Under the pieces are notes generated by a model that saw only the letters and a list, made by a program, of their open reading frames with translations, was not told where the DNA came from and did no database searches. A program made the translations under genes and the position numbers. From positions 54,746-118,745 of the forward strand of contig NZ_FQZF01000018.1 in the NCBI RefSeq assembly GCF_900141905.1: DNA of 64,000 bases, written 5' to 3'. The stretch's first letter is position 1; every line of letters starts with the position of its first letter. Source of the stretch: Muricoccus roseus (GTDB lineage Bacteria; Pseudomonadota; Alphaproteobacteria; Acetobacterales; Acetobacteraceae). Positions 8,715-16,699 of the stretch are shown here, piece by piece.

Positions 8715-9527
8715 ATGAGCTTCAGCACCACCCTCCTCGAGGTGGCCGGCACGCCCAACCCGGCCGAGACCAACGGGATGATCCCGGACATCCGGCTGGC
8801 GGGACTGCGCGCCATCTACAAGCTGGGCGGCCCCGCGCTGCCCGGCGAGACGCTGGCCCAGCGCGAGGAGCGCAGCCGCCTCAACCTGCTCAACCCGGCC
8901 GGGCCCAAGCTGCAGGTGATCGGCACGCCGCAGCTGACCGATACGGGCATGATCACCACGGCCGGGACGCACTACTTCGACACGCTGCTGACCGAGACCA
9001 CCAACTTCACCTATGCCGTGCTCGCGCGCTACGCGGGCGCCGGCGCCATTTGCCCGTTGGTCAGCAACTATGGGAGCCCGGGCACCGCCTACGGCACCGC
9101 CCTCTATTACGGGGATGTCGCGGCCTCCGGGGCGCCCGGAATCATGCAGGGCAACATCCGGTGCGGCTATGCCACCCTCAACTCGGGGGTGCAGACCTTT
9201 GCCAGCACCGGAAACCTGATCGACACGAACGTGTCGGACTGGAGCCTGTTCTTCGGGATCGGCCACGCGGGTACCGGCGCCACGGCGAAGGACCTACTGG
9301 GCACGGCGAGCCGCCCAGACGGCAATACCAACCCGCGTGGTGCTGCCGGCTCCGGCACGCTCCTGATCGGCTCGCACCGGCATACGACCGGCAACGGCGG
9401 CAAGAGCGAGATCTTCCTCGTCACGATCTGGGAGGACCCGGTGAACCTGCTGGCCGAGCAGCTGCAGTTCGCTGCCTGGGCTCGCGCACTGGGCACGAAA
9501 TCCTCCCTCATCCTGCCGCCGGCCTGA
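8715..9527 (+). CDS. Lectin-like phage tail protein
   Basis: This 270-aa protein starts at ATG 8715 after GGAG. After about 80 residues of linker it shows a beta-sandwich type pattern ('TNFTYAVLARYAG', 'SDWSLFFGIGHAG', 'GTLLIGSHRHTT', 'SEIFLVTIWEDP') resembling concanavalin/LamG-like carbohydrate-binding folds attached to phage fibres. It sits in the receptor-binding block straight after the esterase spike. The family call is a pattern judgement. A role in glycan recognition is inferred. Confidence 0.65.
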   Translation: MSFSTTLLEVAGTPNPAETNGMIPDIRLAGLRAIYKLGGPALPGETLAQREERSRLNLLNPAGPKLQVIGTPQLTDTGMITTAGTHYFDTLLTETTNFTYAVLARYAGAGAICPLVSNYGSPGTAYGTALYYGDVAASGAPGIMQGNIRCGYATLNSGVQTFASTGNLIDTNVSDWSLFFGIGHAGTGATAKDLLGTASRPDGNTNPRGAAGSGTLLIGSHRHTTGNGGKSEIFLVTIWEDPVNLLAEQLQFAAWARALGTKSSLILPPA

Positions 9528-9565
9528 GCGGCCTCGGCACCACCTATCGGCAGGAGCGGACACGC

Positions 9566-9922
9566 TTGACCAACATCATTCTCGCCGGCTCCGCTGCCGT
9601 CATTCCGAACGGCGCGGCGACCAGCTCCGGCATGGACATTCGCCAGCGGCCTCTCTCCTGGCTGCTGCTTCCGAGCGACTGGCCGGCGGGTGTCGCGCTG
9701 ACCGTTCAGGCGGCAGTCACGGAGACCATGCCAGCGGCCGGCAGCGCCGACTGGAAAGACGTGGTCGATCGCTACGGCGCGGCCATCACCCTGGCGGGGG
9801 CTGCGGGGCAGATTATCGCGATCGAGCCCGGGCTCATCATGGGCTTTCGCTGGCTGCGGCTGAAGGCCGCGGCAAACCAGCTCGCCGAGCGCTCCATCCA
9901 GTGGGGCGGGTGGTACCTCTAG
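9566..9922 (+). CDS. Small phage tail protein, TTG start
   Basis: This 118-aa reading frame has no good ATG. The TTG at 9566 lies nine bases after AGGAG and gives a protein starting 'LTNIILAGSAAVIPNG'. The centre reads 'RPLSWLLLPSDWPAG' and the end 'SIQWGGWYL', a beta-rich composition. The next gene begins on the base after this stop, so the pair is probably coupled. No family is recognised; a fibre accessory role is inferred from position. Confidence 0.65.
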   Translation: MTNIILAGSAAVIPNGAATSSGMDIRQRPLSWLLLPSDWPAGVALTVQAAVTETMPAAGSADWKDVVDRYGAAITLAGAAGQIIAIEPGLIMGFRWLRLKAAANQLAERSIQWGGWYL

Positions 9923-10861
9923 GTGCTCGCCGCTCTCCCGATCCTCATGCGACGGCAGGGTGTGCGGCGGCTGGTCGGGCCTAGCAGCTTCGCGGGTCAG
10001 ATTGCCCGCGCCTCCGCCGCGAATGCCCGCCCGATCAGCGGGGCTGGCTGGGAAACCTACGGCGTCAACGCCCTCCGCCGCACCGGGCCTGCGCGCCGCG
10101 CGCTGATCGAGGGCCTGCAGCGGCCCAACCTGCTGCTGAACTCGGCAGCCCTCGCGACGCAGTCCGTGGCTGTCACGGCCCAGGCCTACACCTTGTCCTT
10201 CGAGGGCACCGGGAGCGTGACCCTGTCCGGGACCGCTGCTGGTGTCCTGGCCGGCACCGGGGCGAATGACCGCGTCTTCCTGGTCTTCACGCCGCCCGCC
10301 GGCACGCTGACGCTCACCGTCGCCGGCGACGTGCGCTTCGCGCAGCTGGAGCCGGGAACCTTCCCCACCTCCTGGATCACCACGGCGGGCGTGGCTGCCA
10401 CCCGTGCGGCCGACTTCGCCAGCTTCACGGTCCCGGCCGCCCAGGGCACGCTCTACGGTACCTTCCTGCTGCCAGTGCTGGCCGCCGCCTATCAGGCTGT
10501 GATCAGCGTGACCGACGGTACCACCGCGAACGGGATCTGGTTCCGGGTGGCGACCGGCGGCGCGATTGTGGCGCAGGGCCAGCGTGCCGGGAGCAACCTG
10601 CAGGACGCCGCGAGCGGGTGGGTGCAGGCGAACACCCTCCACCGCTTCGCCATGAGCTGGGGCCCGGCGGGATGCTTCATCACCATCGACGCCCGCCTGC
10701 CGCTCTCCTTCGCCGGCCTGCAGCTGCCAATCGGTCTGAACCGGGGGTGGATGGCCTCCCGCAATGGGGACGCGGTTTTCCCCTCCGTTGTCGAGTTCGA
10801 CAGCCTGGGACTGCTGACGGTGCAGCGCACCGGTGCGCAGCTCCAGGCCTTGGCCGCCTAA
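9923..10861 (+). CDS. Phage fibre protein with carbohydrate-binding-type domain
   Basis: This 312-aa protein begins at GTG 9923, immediately after the preceding TAG. Residues ~70-165 resemble the phage head-spike/fibre carbohydrate-binding module. The clearest marker is 'FAQLEPGTFPTSWITT' followed by 'TRAADF', where related proteins have 'QLE.G...TS.I.T....TR.AD'. The C-terminal half looks like a second beta-sandwich ('NGIWFRVATGG', 'RFAMSWGPAGCFI'). It is most likely part of the adsorption apparatus. Confidence 0.75.
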   Translation: MLAALPILMRRQGVRRLVGPSSFAGQIARASAANARPISGAGWETYGVNALRRTGPARRALIEGLQRPNLLLNSAALATQSVAVTAQAYTLSFEGTGSVTLSGTAAGVLAGTGANDRVFLVFTPPAGTLTLTVAGDVRFAQLEPGTFPTSWITTAGVAATRAADFASFTVPAAQGTLYGTFLLPVLAAAYQAVISVTDGTTANGIWFRVATGGAIVAQGQRAGSNLQDAASGWVQANTLHRFAMSWGPAGCFITIDARLPLSFAGLQLPIGLNRGWMASRNGDAVFPSVVEFDSLGLLTVQRTGAQLQALAA

Positions 10862-10871
10862 AGGTGCACCC

Positions 10872-11351
10872 ATGAGCGAAGCCCTGATCGATCACGCCTG
10901 GTATGGCCCGCCCGCTGCTATGGCGGCTGCCCTGGTGGGCCAGGTCAACGTCATCGGCCCACTCGTGCTGGACGGGGTCGCCTACGCCACTGTGCGGGCG
11001 CCCGAGCCGCTCCCGCTGCCCCCTGGGGTGCTCACCATGGGCCCGCAGCTGTCCCGGGTGCTGCACGGCTCCTGGATGGGCGATGTGCCGCCCGAGGTGA
11101 CCAACTTCCAGGCCCATACCGCCCTCCACCATGCCGGCCTCTTCGACGGCGCGGCCGCGGCGGTTGAGGCCAAGGCGGCCGCGATGGAGGAGGCCGGCGA
11201 CACCCTCGGCGCGGTGACGCTCCGGGAGGCTTGGGACAAGGCCTCCTTCATGCGCGCCAGCCCCCTCATCGCGGACCTCGCCGTCGGCCTGCAGCTCACC
11301 GAACAGCAGCTGGACGACCTGTTCCGGGCCGCCGCCGCTATCAGCGTCTGA
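10872..11351 (+). CDS. Tail fibre accessory / assembly-type protein
   Basis: This 159-aa protein starts at ATG 10872 rather than 39 bases upstream, where the frame would overlap the previous gene. The N-terminal half is Pro-rich ('PEPLPLPPGVL'). The C-terminal part ends in a helical 'SPLIADLAVGLQLTEQQLDDLF' type segment (residues ~130-151). That segment is common at the ends of alphaproteobacterial phage tail-fibre accessory proteins. It could be a fibre chaperone. The function is not established from sequence. Confidence 0.65.
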   Translation: MSEALIDHAWYGPPAAMAAALVGQVNVIGPLVLDGVAYATVRAPEPLPLPPGVLTMGPQLSRVLHGSWMGDVPPEVTNFQAHTALHHAGLFDGAAAAVEAKAAAMEEAGDTLGAVTLREAWDKASFMRASPLIADLAVGLQLTEQQLDDLFRAAAAISV

Positions 11352-11408
11352 TCAGACGGGCCTCGCGCGACCATCGAGCTCGCCCCGCCCGCTCACAGGA
11401 ATCCACAC

Positions 11409-11930
11409 ATGCCACGTCAGGACCCGCCCGCAGGCGGCCCTTCGCCATGGCTGACGCTCATCGTCGCCGCGGCGGGGTCGGTGTTGCTCATCAGCTCTAA
11501 CCTCATCAGCTCGGGCCGGGAGAGCGGCGCGCTCGCGACGGAGCTGAAGTCCGTCCGCGAGGAGCTCGCGACACTCCGGACGGGCCTGGCCGCCGCGACC
11601 GCGGCCGCGGGCGCCGGCCGGGCGGAGGCCCGTGCTGACCTCGCCGCGCTCTCCGTCGACATCCGCGCCCTCGACAAGCTGGTGGTGGAGCTGCGGGCGA
11701 CGCAGGCCTCGGCCGAGCGGCGCTGGGAGGAGGCGAACCGGGTGCAGGACGATCGCCTGCGAGCCTGGGGCGATGTGGTCACCAACATGCGTGACGCACT
11801 AGTCCAGAACGGGCTGCGGCTAAACCCCACGCCCCGCCGCAGCGGCAGCTTCACCCTGCCGGCGCCCTCCCTGGAGCTGCGCCCGGTTCCCTGGGTCCTC
11901 CCGATCCGGACCCACCTCGAGGCGCCGTAG
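11409..11930 (+). CDS. Phage membrane-anchored coiled-coil protein
   Basis: This 173-aa protein has one hydrophobic segment near residues 14-33 ('LTLIVAAAGSVLLISSNLIS'). A long Ala/Glu/Arg/Leu-rich coiled coil covers ~38-125, and a Pro-rich tail follows. That layout, next to a holin candidate and a muramidase, fits an inner-membrane component of the lysis cassette, such as a spanin-like or holin-associated protein. No named family can be assigned. Confidence 0.65.
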   Translation: MPRQDPPAGGPSPWLTLIVAAAGSVLLISSNLISSGRESGALATELKSVREELATLRTGLAAATAAAGAGRAEARADLAALSVDIRALDKLVVELRATQASAERRWEEANRVQDDRLRAWGDVVTNMRDALVQNGLRLNPTPRRSGSFTLPAPSLELRPVPWVLPIRTHLEAP

Positions 11931-12019
11931 CCGCCTCTCCAAGCCCCTCCTCGAGCCCATCAGCCCCCGCCGAGCTCACGCCGGCGGCGCCGCCGCGCGT
12001 CCGCGGCCCGGAGATCTCC

Positions 12020-12523
12020 ATGCCCGAGCTCATCAGCGCGCTCGCCGCCCAGGCGCAGGCCTATGCGACCGAGCTGCTCTTCACCCTGGCCCTGGCCGCC
12101 GCCGGCGCCGTGTGGCGCTCCCTCAAGCGGGCGGCGCTCGACAAGGCCGCCGCCCTGAAGGCCCGGGCCGAGGCTGCGGAGGCGGAGGAGCGGGAGAAGG
12201 CCTCCGCCCTCGACCGCCTGGCCGCGATGGGCCTGCGCGCCGGCCTGCAGCTGTTGGCCGTCATCCAGGAGGACCCGCAGGCGGCGGAGAAGATCGCCGC
12301 GGCGGAGGCGAAGCTCTCGGCCGACCTGGCCGCCGCCGGCCGGCATGCGCTCGACCTCCTGAAGAGCACCAACCCGGCCGAGATCCGCAACCTGGTGCTC
12401 GGCAGCACCCAGCAGCTGATCGAGGAGCGCGCCAGGACGGCGATCGGCGCCGGGCTGAACCCGGCCGAGGTCACGGGGGCGCTGTCCGGCGCCCTGACCC
12501 GCCTCCGCGGGCTGGCCGGCTGA
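12020..12523 (+). CDS. Holin candidate (long amphipathic, LLH-like)
   Basis: This 167-aa protein starts at ATG 12020 after GGAG. It has a hydrophobic segment at about residues 18-34 ('TELLFTLALAAAGAVW'), then a highly charged Ala/Glu/Arg helix at ~38-75 and further amphipathic helices. Phage LLH-type holins have one N-terminal membrane segment followed by such helices. The gene ends in TGATG with the muramidase start, so holin and lysin are coupled. The holin call rests on topology and neighbourhood. Confidence 0.6.
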   Translation: MPELISALAAQAQAYATELLFTLALAAAGAVWRSLKRAALDKAAALKARAEAAEAEEREKASALDRLAAMGLRAGLQLLAVIQEDPQAAEKIAAAEAKLSADLAAAGRHALDLLKSTNPAEIRNLVLGSTQQLIEERARTAIGAGLNPAEVTGALSGALTRLRGLAG

Positions 12524-13329
12524 TGGCCGGGCAGGGGCGGGGGCTGACCCCCGCGGACCGCGCCCGCGCCGCCATGGCCCTGGGCGTGGACGTGCCGACG
12601 GTCCAGACGGTGCTGACGGTCGAGACCGGCAATGCCGGCGGCTTCCTCGCCGACGGCCGGCCGCGCATCCTCTTCGAGGCGCATCTCTTCAGCCGGGCAA
12701 CGAAGCGGCGCTGGGACGCCAGCCATCCGCGCATCTCGGCCCAGCCCTGGGACCGGCGCCTCTACGCCGGCGGGACAGGGGAGTGGCCGCGCCTGGAGCA
12801 GGCCGCCTCCCTGGACCGCGCTGCGGCGCTCTCCAGCGCCTCCTGGGGCCTGGCGCAGATCCTGGGCTCCAACCATGTCGCCTGCGGCCACGAGGACGTG
12901 GAGTCCTTCGTCGCGGCCATGCGGGAGAGCGAGGGGCGGCAGCTGGACGCCTTCGTGGGCTTCATCATCCACGAGGGCCTGGCGCCGCTGCTGCGCGCCC
13001 GCGCCTGGGCGGCCTTTGCGCGGCGATACAACGGGCCGAGCTACGCCCAGAACGCCTATGACCAGAAGCTCGCGGCCGTCTATGCGGACCTGGCCGGCAC
13101 GCCCGCGCCGGCGCTGCCCATCGTCGGCATGCTGCGAATCGGCATGGAGGGCGAGGCAGTTCGCCGCCTGCAGCGCGCGCTGAACGGCCTCGGCCGCCGG
13201 CCTCCGCTGGTGGTGGATGGCGACTTCGGCGGGGTAACCCAGCTGGCGGTGCAGCAGTTCCAGGCCGCGCGCGGGCTGCAGGTGGATGGGGTGGTCGGGC
13301 CGGTGACGGCGCGGGCCCTGGGCCTGTAG
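12523..13329 (+). CDS. Endolysin: N-acetylmuramidase with peptidoglycan-binding domain
   Basis: This 268-aa protein starts at the ATG that overlaps the holin-candidate stop. Residues ~15-190 match the N-acetylmuramidase (DUF3380) family: 'VETGNAGGF' supplies the catalytic-Glu region, followed by 'GRPRILFEAHLFSR' and 'SWGLAQILGSNH'. Residues ~205-265 form a peptidoglycan-binding_1 repeat ('GMEGEAVRRLQRALN', 'VDGDFG', 'QQFQAARGLQVDG'). No signal peptide is visible, so release needs a holin. It cuts the glycan backbone at host lysis. Confidence 0.9.
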   Translation: MAGQGRGLTPADRARAAMALGVDVPTVQTVLTVETGNAGGFLADGRPRILFEAHLFSRATKRRWDASHPRISAQPWDRRLYAGGTGEWPRLEQAASLDRAAALSSASWGLAQILGSNHVACGHEDVESFVAAMRESEGRQLDAFVGFIIHEGLAPLLRARAWAAFARRYNGPSYAQNAYDQKLAAVYADLAGTPAPALPIVGMLRIGMEGEAVRRLQRALNGLGRRPPLVVDGDFGGVTQLAVQQFQAARGLQVDGVVGPVTARALGL

Positions 13330-13333
13330 GTCC

Positions 13334-13762
13334 TCAGGCCGCTTCCTCCACCTCCAGCACCACGCGCTGCCCCAGCGCGCGCAGCGCCGCCTCGAGCACC
13401 TCGAAGCGGCTGCCATGGGTGGGATCGAGCAGGCGGCGCGCCTCCTTCTCGTTCTTCCCCAGGCGGCGCGCGAGCTCCACGTTGCTGATGCCCTGCGCCA
13501 CCTTCGCGGTGTGGAGCGCCAGCTTGGCGGCCGCCATGGCCGGCACAGGCACCAGGTGTGCGCCCGCCACTTCCGACGGCGCGGGGAGCGGCTGGCCTCG
13601 ATCGACGTAGAAGCTCAGCGCCGCCACCAGGGCGTCCTGGGCCATGTCCAGCGCCTCGGCCTCGTCCTCCCCTTGCGTCAGGGCTTCTGGCACATCGGGG
13701 AACGAGACGCTGAAGCCACCCTCGTCCTCGGGCGTCAGCACGGCGGGATACGCGTAGCGCAT
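13334..13762 (-). CDS. hicB: HicB-type antitoxin
   Basis: This 142-aa protein is a long HicB: an RNase H-like N-terminal fold ('PEDEGGFSVSFPDVPEALTQG', residues ~12-32) followed by a helix-turn-helix DNA-binding part (residues ~90-118, 'SNVELARRLGKNEKEARRLL'). It neutralises the adjacent HicA and would repress its own promoter. I chose the ATG at 13762 because GGAGGAG lies eight bases upstream; a GTG at 13771 overlapping the hicA stop is the alternative. It runs convergently to the endolysin gene, four bases away. Confidence 0.85.
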   Translation of the reverse strand: MRYAYPAVLTPEDEGGFSVSFPDVPEALTQGEDEAEALDMAQDALVAALSFYVDRGQPLPAPSEVAGAHLVPVPAMAAAKLALHTAKVAQGISNVELARRLGKNEKEARRLLDPTHGSRFEVLEAALRALGQRVVLEVEEAA

Positions 13763-13767
13763 GGGGG

Positions 13768-13995
13768 TCACTCCTCCAGGTCCGCTGGGGTGATGCCCAG
13801 CTGCTTCAGGATGGCGCGGTGCAGGCCAGTCTTGAGGTCCACCGGATGCCGGGGGATCACCGTGGAGAGGCCGTTCAGCGTCAGCTTCGTGTGGCGCCCG
13901 CCTTCCTTCACCTCGATCGACCAGCCGCGCTTCGTGGCGAGGCGGTTGAGGCGGCGGAGGAGGTCGGCGGGCTTCATGAGGATGGTATCGGACAT
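13768..13995 (-). CDS. hicA: HicA-type mRNA interferase toxin
   Basis: This 75-aa protein has the double-stranded-RNA-binding-like HicA fold. It has 'KPADLLRRLNRLATKRGW', then the catalytic His segment 'GGRHTKL' (His35) and a basic 'IPRHPVDLKTGLHRAILKQLG' end (residues ~47-67). HicA toxins cleave mRNA. The stop overlaps the alternative hicB start, so toxin precedes antitoxin, the usual hicAB order. A second ATG six codons in is possible. An 18-bp palindrome covers the start codon and is a likely operator. Confidence 0.85.
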   Translation of the reverse strand: MSDTILMKPADLLRRLNRLATKRGWSIEVKEGGRHTKLTLNGLSTVIPRHPVDLKTGLHRAILKQLGITPADLEE

Positions 13996-14036
13996 TCGTG
14001 TCCGAGCGTCAAGCTTCTTCGGGCAGATTTGTCCGA
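13988..14036 (-). promoter_or_regulatory. Probable hicAB operator
   Basis: Positions 13988-14005 form the perfect palindrome TCGGACAttcgTGTCCGA, which covers the hicA start codon. A third half-site, TGTCCGA, sits at 14030-14036, 31 bases from the matching arm, or about three helical turns. HicB proteins with a helix-turn-helix repress their own operon through palindromes of this kind. The sites are seen directly; HicB binding is inferred. Confidence 0.6.
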
Positions 14037-14245
14037 TTTAAGCCACGGCGACACGCGATTGCCAGCCGTCTAGAATTCGCTGCGGGCCAGAGCCAATATC
14101 GGAGCCCTCGGCGACGTCCGCCGCGCAACCGGCGCGGGGGCCCAGGCAGCTGCAACTGCCCGAGCCGCATGGCTGGTGACCATGCACGGATAAACCGCCC
14201 CGCTTCCCCCGGCCGGGGAGGGGGCTAGTAGAACGTCCCGAGAAC

Positions 14246-15061
14246 ATGGAGTCCACCCTTTCGCCGGCCCTGCCGGCGATGCCGCCCGCTGCTTACCTGG
14301 GCGGCAAGAAGAACCTGGCGCGGCGGATCATCGCCCGCCTCGGCGAAATCCCGCACACGACTTATGTCGAGCCCTTCATCGGCATGGGCGGGGTGTTCCT
14401 CCGTCGCCCCTTCCGGGCGAAGGCGGAGGTGATCAACGACATCAGCACCGACGTCGCGAACCTCTTCCGGATCCTGCAGCGCCACTACGTGCCGCTCATG
14501 GACATGCTCCGCTGGCAGCTCACCAGCCGCGCGGAGTGGCAGCGCCTGAACGCCGCGAATCCGGACACGCTGACCGACCTCGAGCGCGCGGCCCGCTTCC
14601 TCTACCTCCAGCGGCTCGGGTTCGGCGGGAAGGTCTCCGGCCGCACCTTCGGCGTGGCGCCGACGGTGCCGGCCCGCTTCGACGTGGCGAAGCTCGCCGG
14701 CGTCCTCGAGGAGGTGCATGAGCGGCTTTCCGGCGTGGTGATCGAACGCCTGCCCTATGCCGATCTCATCCGCCGCTACGACCGGCCGGGCACCTTGTTC
14801 TATCTCGACCCGCCCTATTGGGGCTGCGAGGGGGACTATGGGGACGGCGTCTTCAGCCGCGATGACTTCGAGCGCCTGGCCGACCAGCTCGCCGGCCTGA
14901 AGGGTCGCTTCCTGCTCTCCCTGAACGACACGCCGGGGGTGCGGGAGGTGTTCGGCGGCTTCGCTATCGAGGAGGTGACGGTCAGCTACACCGTCGGCCT
15001 GCACGCTGCCCGCCCGCCCGCGCGAGAGGTCCTGATCAGCGGCCCCGTCGCTTCATCCTGA
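14246..15061 (+). CDS. Dam-type DNA adenine methyltransferase (class D12)
   Basis: This 271-aa protein has the class-alpha N6-adenine methylase order. The SAM-binding motif 'AYLGGKKNLARRI' is at residues 16-28, 'YVEPFIGMGGVFL' (motif I) at 40-52, and the catalytic 'DPPYWG' at 188-193. No partner endonuclease is nearby. A solitary methylase in a prophage usually protects phage DNA or alters host gene expression. The recognition sequence cannot be read from the protein. The gene is followed by a strong terminator. Confidence 0.85.
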   Translation: MESTLSPALPAMPPAAYLGGKKNLARRIIARLGEIPHTTYVEPFIGMGGVFLRRPFRAKAEVINDISTDVANLFRILQRHYVPLMDMLRWQLTSRAEWQRLNAANPDTLTDLERAARFLYLQRLGFGGKVSGRTFGVAPTVPARFDVAKLAGVLEEVHERLSGVVIERLPYADLIRRYDRPGTLFYLDPPYWGCEGDYGDGVFSRDDFERLADQLAGLKGRFLLSLNDTPGVREVFGGFAIEEVTVSYTVGLHAARPPAREVLISGPVASS

Positions 15062-15070
15062 CCAGCTTAG

Positions 15071-15105
15071 AGCCGCCCCGGGGGAGACCTCGGGGCGGCT
15101 TTTTG
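15071..15105 (+). terminator. Intrinsic terminator after the methylase gene
   Basis: A perfect 10-bp stem (AGCCGCCCCG at 15071-15080 with CGGGGCGGCT at 15091-15100) with a 10-base loop is followed by five T residues. It lies 10 bases after the methylase stop. It could also act on transcripts from the convergent SGNH gene. Confidence 0.85.
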
Positions 15106-15109
15106 CGTT

Positions 15110-16042
15110 TCAGGCCGTCCGCAGCATCGGCCCCAGCACGCGCGACACGGCCACCCCGAGCAGGGCGTTGCCCTTCGTGTTGAGGTGGCGGTGGTCGCCG
15201 AAGCAACCTGTCTCGCCCACTAGGCAGTCGGATAGATCCACGACATGCCCGTAGCGGCGCGGCTCCGACCGTAGAGCCTCCTGCACCTCGCCATAGAACT
15301 CCCGCAGCCCCGCCAGATAGCGGAGCCCCGTCCGCAGCATCTTGTTGGCCTTGCTGTCGATGATGGCCTGTTCCTCGGCGGTAGGCTGATAGGCGCCCAC
15401 ACCCAGAACGGGCTGGAGGATGGCCTTGTAGGGGATGTCCAGGTCCTCACAGATCATCGCAGCAAAGCGGTGGTTGTCGAGCCAGAAGCGGCCCCACGAC
15501 CGCGGGTCCTTGGCGCCGAACGAGATGCCCTTCGCCAGGCCGGCGTCGATCACGGCCTTGGCGAGCGCGTCGCCGTAGCGGTGGGCGAAGGGGTAGTCGC
15601 TCCGCATGACGATGCCCGCCGCGTCGCAGATGCCGGACAAGGCCACAACGGCATCGGGGCGGATCGCTGGCACGTCCCGGATGACACGCATCAGCTCCTG
15701 GGCGGAGGAGTGCGCGCGGACAGCACCGTTCAGGACGGTGATGGGTAGCCCCTGCTCCTTGAGCGCCTGCGCCGCGTGGATGCCCCAGATGTGGCCGGGC
15801 CAGATGCTGGACGAGTTGCCCAGCAGCATGACCCGAGGCCCCTCGCGCTCGGCCTCGGCCTTCGGCCAGACCACGAAGCCTTCATGGCTTCCGTAGCCCT
15901 TGGGCGTGCGTGGTATCTGGATGGCGAGCGGGTCGTAGAAGCCGTTTTGCAGCGCGCGGTCGGGCTTCCACAGGGAGGGGAGGGCGGTCTCCTCGGCCGT
16001 GGGCTCGGCGTCCTCGGCCGCGTCCATCTCAGCCTGGCTCAC
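15110..16042 (-). CDS. SGNH/GDSL-like hydrolase
   Basis: This 310-aa protein resembles the SGNH hydrolase superfamily. Block I is 'LLGNSSS' at about residues 73-79, block II is near 'LNGAVRAHSS' at ~104-113, and a C-terminal 'DHRHLNTKGN' supplies the Asp/His pair. These enzymes remove acyl groups from carbohydrates or lipids. No signal peptide is visible, so a cytoplasmic or particle-associated role is likely. Its GTG start overlaps the stop of a 54-aa gene. It may modify host surface glycan. Substrate is unknown. Confidence 0.65.
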   Translation of the reverse strand: MSQAEMDAAEDAEPTAEETALPSLWKPDRALQNGFYDPLAIQIPRTPKGYGSHEGFVVWPKAEAEREGPRVMLLGNSSSIWPGHIWGIHAAQALKEQGLPITVLNGAVRAHSSAQELMRVIRDVPAIRPDAVVALSGICDAAGIVMRSDYPFAHRYGDALAKAVIDAGLAKGISFGAKDPRSWGRFWLDNHRFAAMICEDLDIPYKAILQPVLGVGAYQPTAEEQAIIDSKANKMLRTGLRYLAGLREFYGEVQEALRSEPRRYGHVVDLSDCLVGETGCFGDHRHLNTKGNALLGVAVSRVLGPMLRTA

Positions 16043-16203
16043 CGGCCCCGCTCCGCGGCCATGGCTTCTTTCAGCCTGCCCAGGGCCGCCTGAATGTTCT
16101 CGAAGGACGAGGAGGGGCCGAACCCCTGCCCATTAGCCTCCTCGATCGCCAGCGCCCATTCCGCGAGGGTCAGCAGCAACTTGAGTTCCGCATCCGCAAG
16201 CAC
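16039..16203 (-). CDS. Small protein coupled to the SGNH hydrolase
   Basis: A 54-aa frame begins at GTG 16203 with GGGAGA about seven bases upstream, and ends in a TGA overlapping the GTG of the SGNH gene. The sequence is helical ('ADAELKLLLTLAEWALAIEE' is residues 3-22) and ends 'LKEAMAAERGR'. No family is recognised. The overlap and ribosome site make it a credible gene. Confidence 0.6.
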   Translation of the reverse strand: MLADAELKLLLTLAEWALAIEEANGQGFGPSSSFENIQAALGRLKEAMAAERGR

Positions 16204-16276
16204 TGACTGTCTCCCGGGCCAGCTTTGTCTCTAATGGGTCCTTTTTGTTACTGCGCCGCTCGTTCGACAAGAGAGA

Positions 16277-16591
16277 TTATGGGCTCGGCCGCCCTTCCGG
16301 GTTGAAGCAGAGGTCGCATTCCTCATAGTCCTGCGGGGCGGGGCCGGGCACCACAAGCCACCCGGCGCCTTTGCACACGGGGCAGTCCTCATTGCTCGAC
16401 GGTACGCGCCAGGTTCCGCGCGAGCAGGTTTGCTTGGCGGGCTGCGGCACCGGGAACTGCGGCGCCACGGCGCAGCGAAGATGCTCCGCAGCGTGGCGGC
16501 AATCGTGGCAGGTCGGGCGCAGGGCCATGTCTCCCGGGCGAGGACGCGAGAATATGCCGGCCGGGGGCGACAGCGGAAGCAGCGGCGCCAT
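16277..16591 (-). CDS. Prophage zinc-ribbon-like protein
   Basis: This 104-aa protein has two Cys-rich segments. One is 'CHDCRHAAEHLRC'; the other is a 'CPVCKGAGW' to 'CDLC' pair resembling the DnaJ-type CxxCxGxG zinc ribbon. I placed the start at ATG 16591, five bases after GGTGGA; an upstream GTG at 16642 in the same frame has no ribosome site. It may bind nucleic acid or protein. No named family is assigned. Confidence 0.6.
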   Translation of the reverse strand: MAPLLPLSPPAGIFSRPRPGDMALRPTCHDCRHAAEHLRCAVAPQFPVPQPAKQTCSRGTWRVPSSNEDCPVCKGAGWLVVPGPAPQDYEECDLCFNPEGRPSP

Positions 16592-16699
16592 GGTTCCACC
16601 CCGGAACGATCCGCTCCCGTTATCCACAGGATATCCGGACACCGTTTCGTGACCACAACCTTGCAGCGAACCCGGCCTAGGCTGCTTTCCGGCGCCGGC

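Noticed and set aside
16620..16628. Perfect DnaA-box 9-mer TTATCCACA
   Set aside because: It is single, with no cluster or AT-rich unwinding region, and one is expected by chance about every other 64 kb window.
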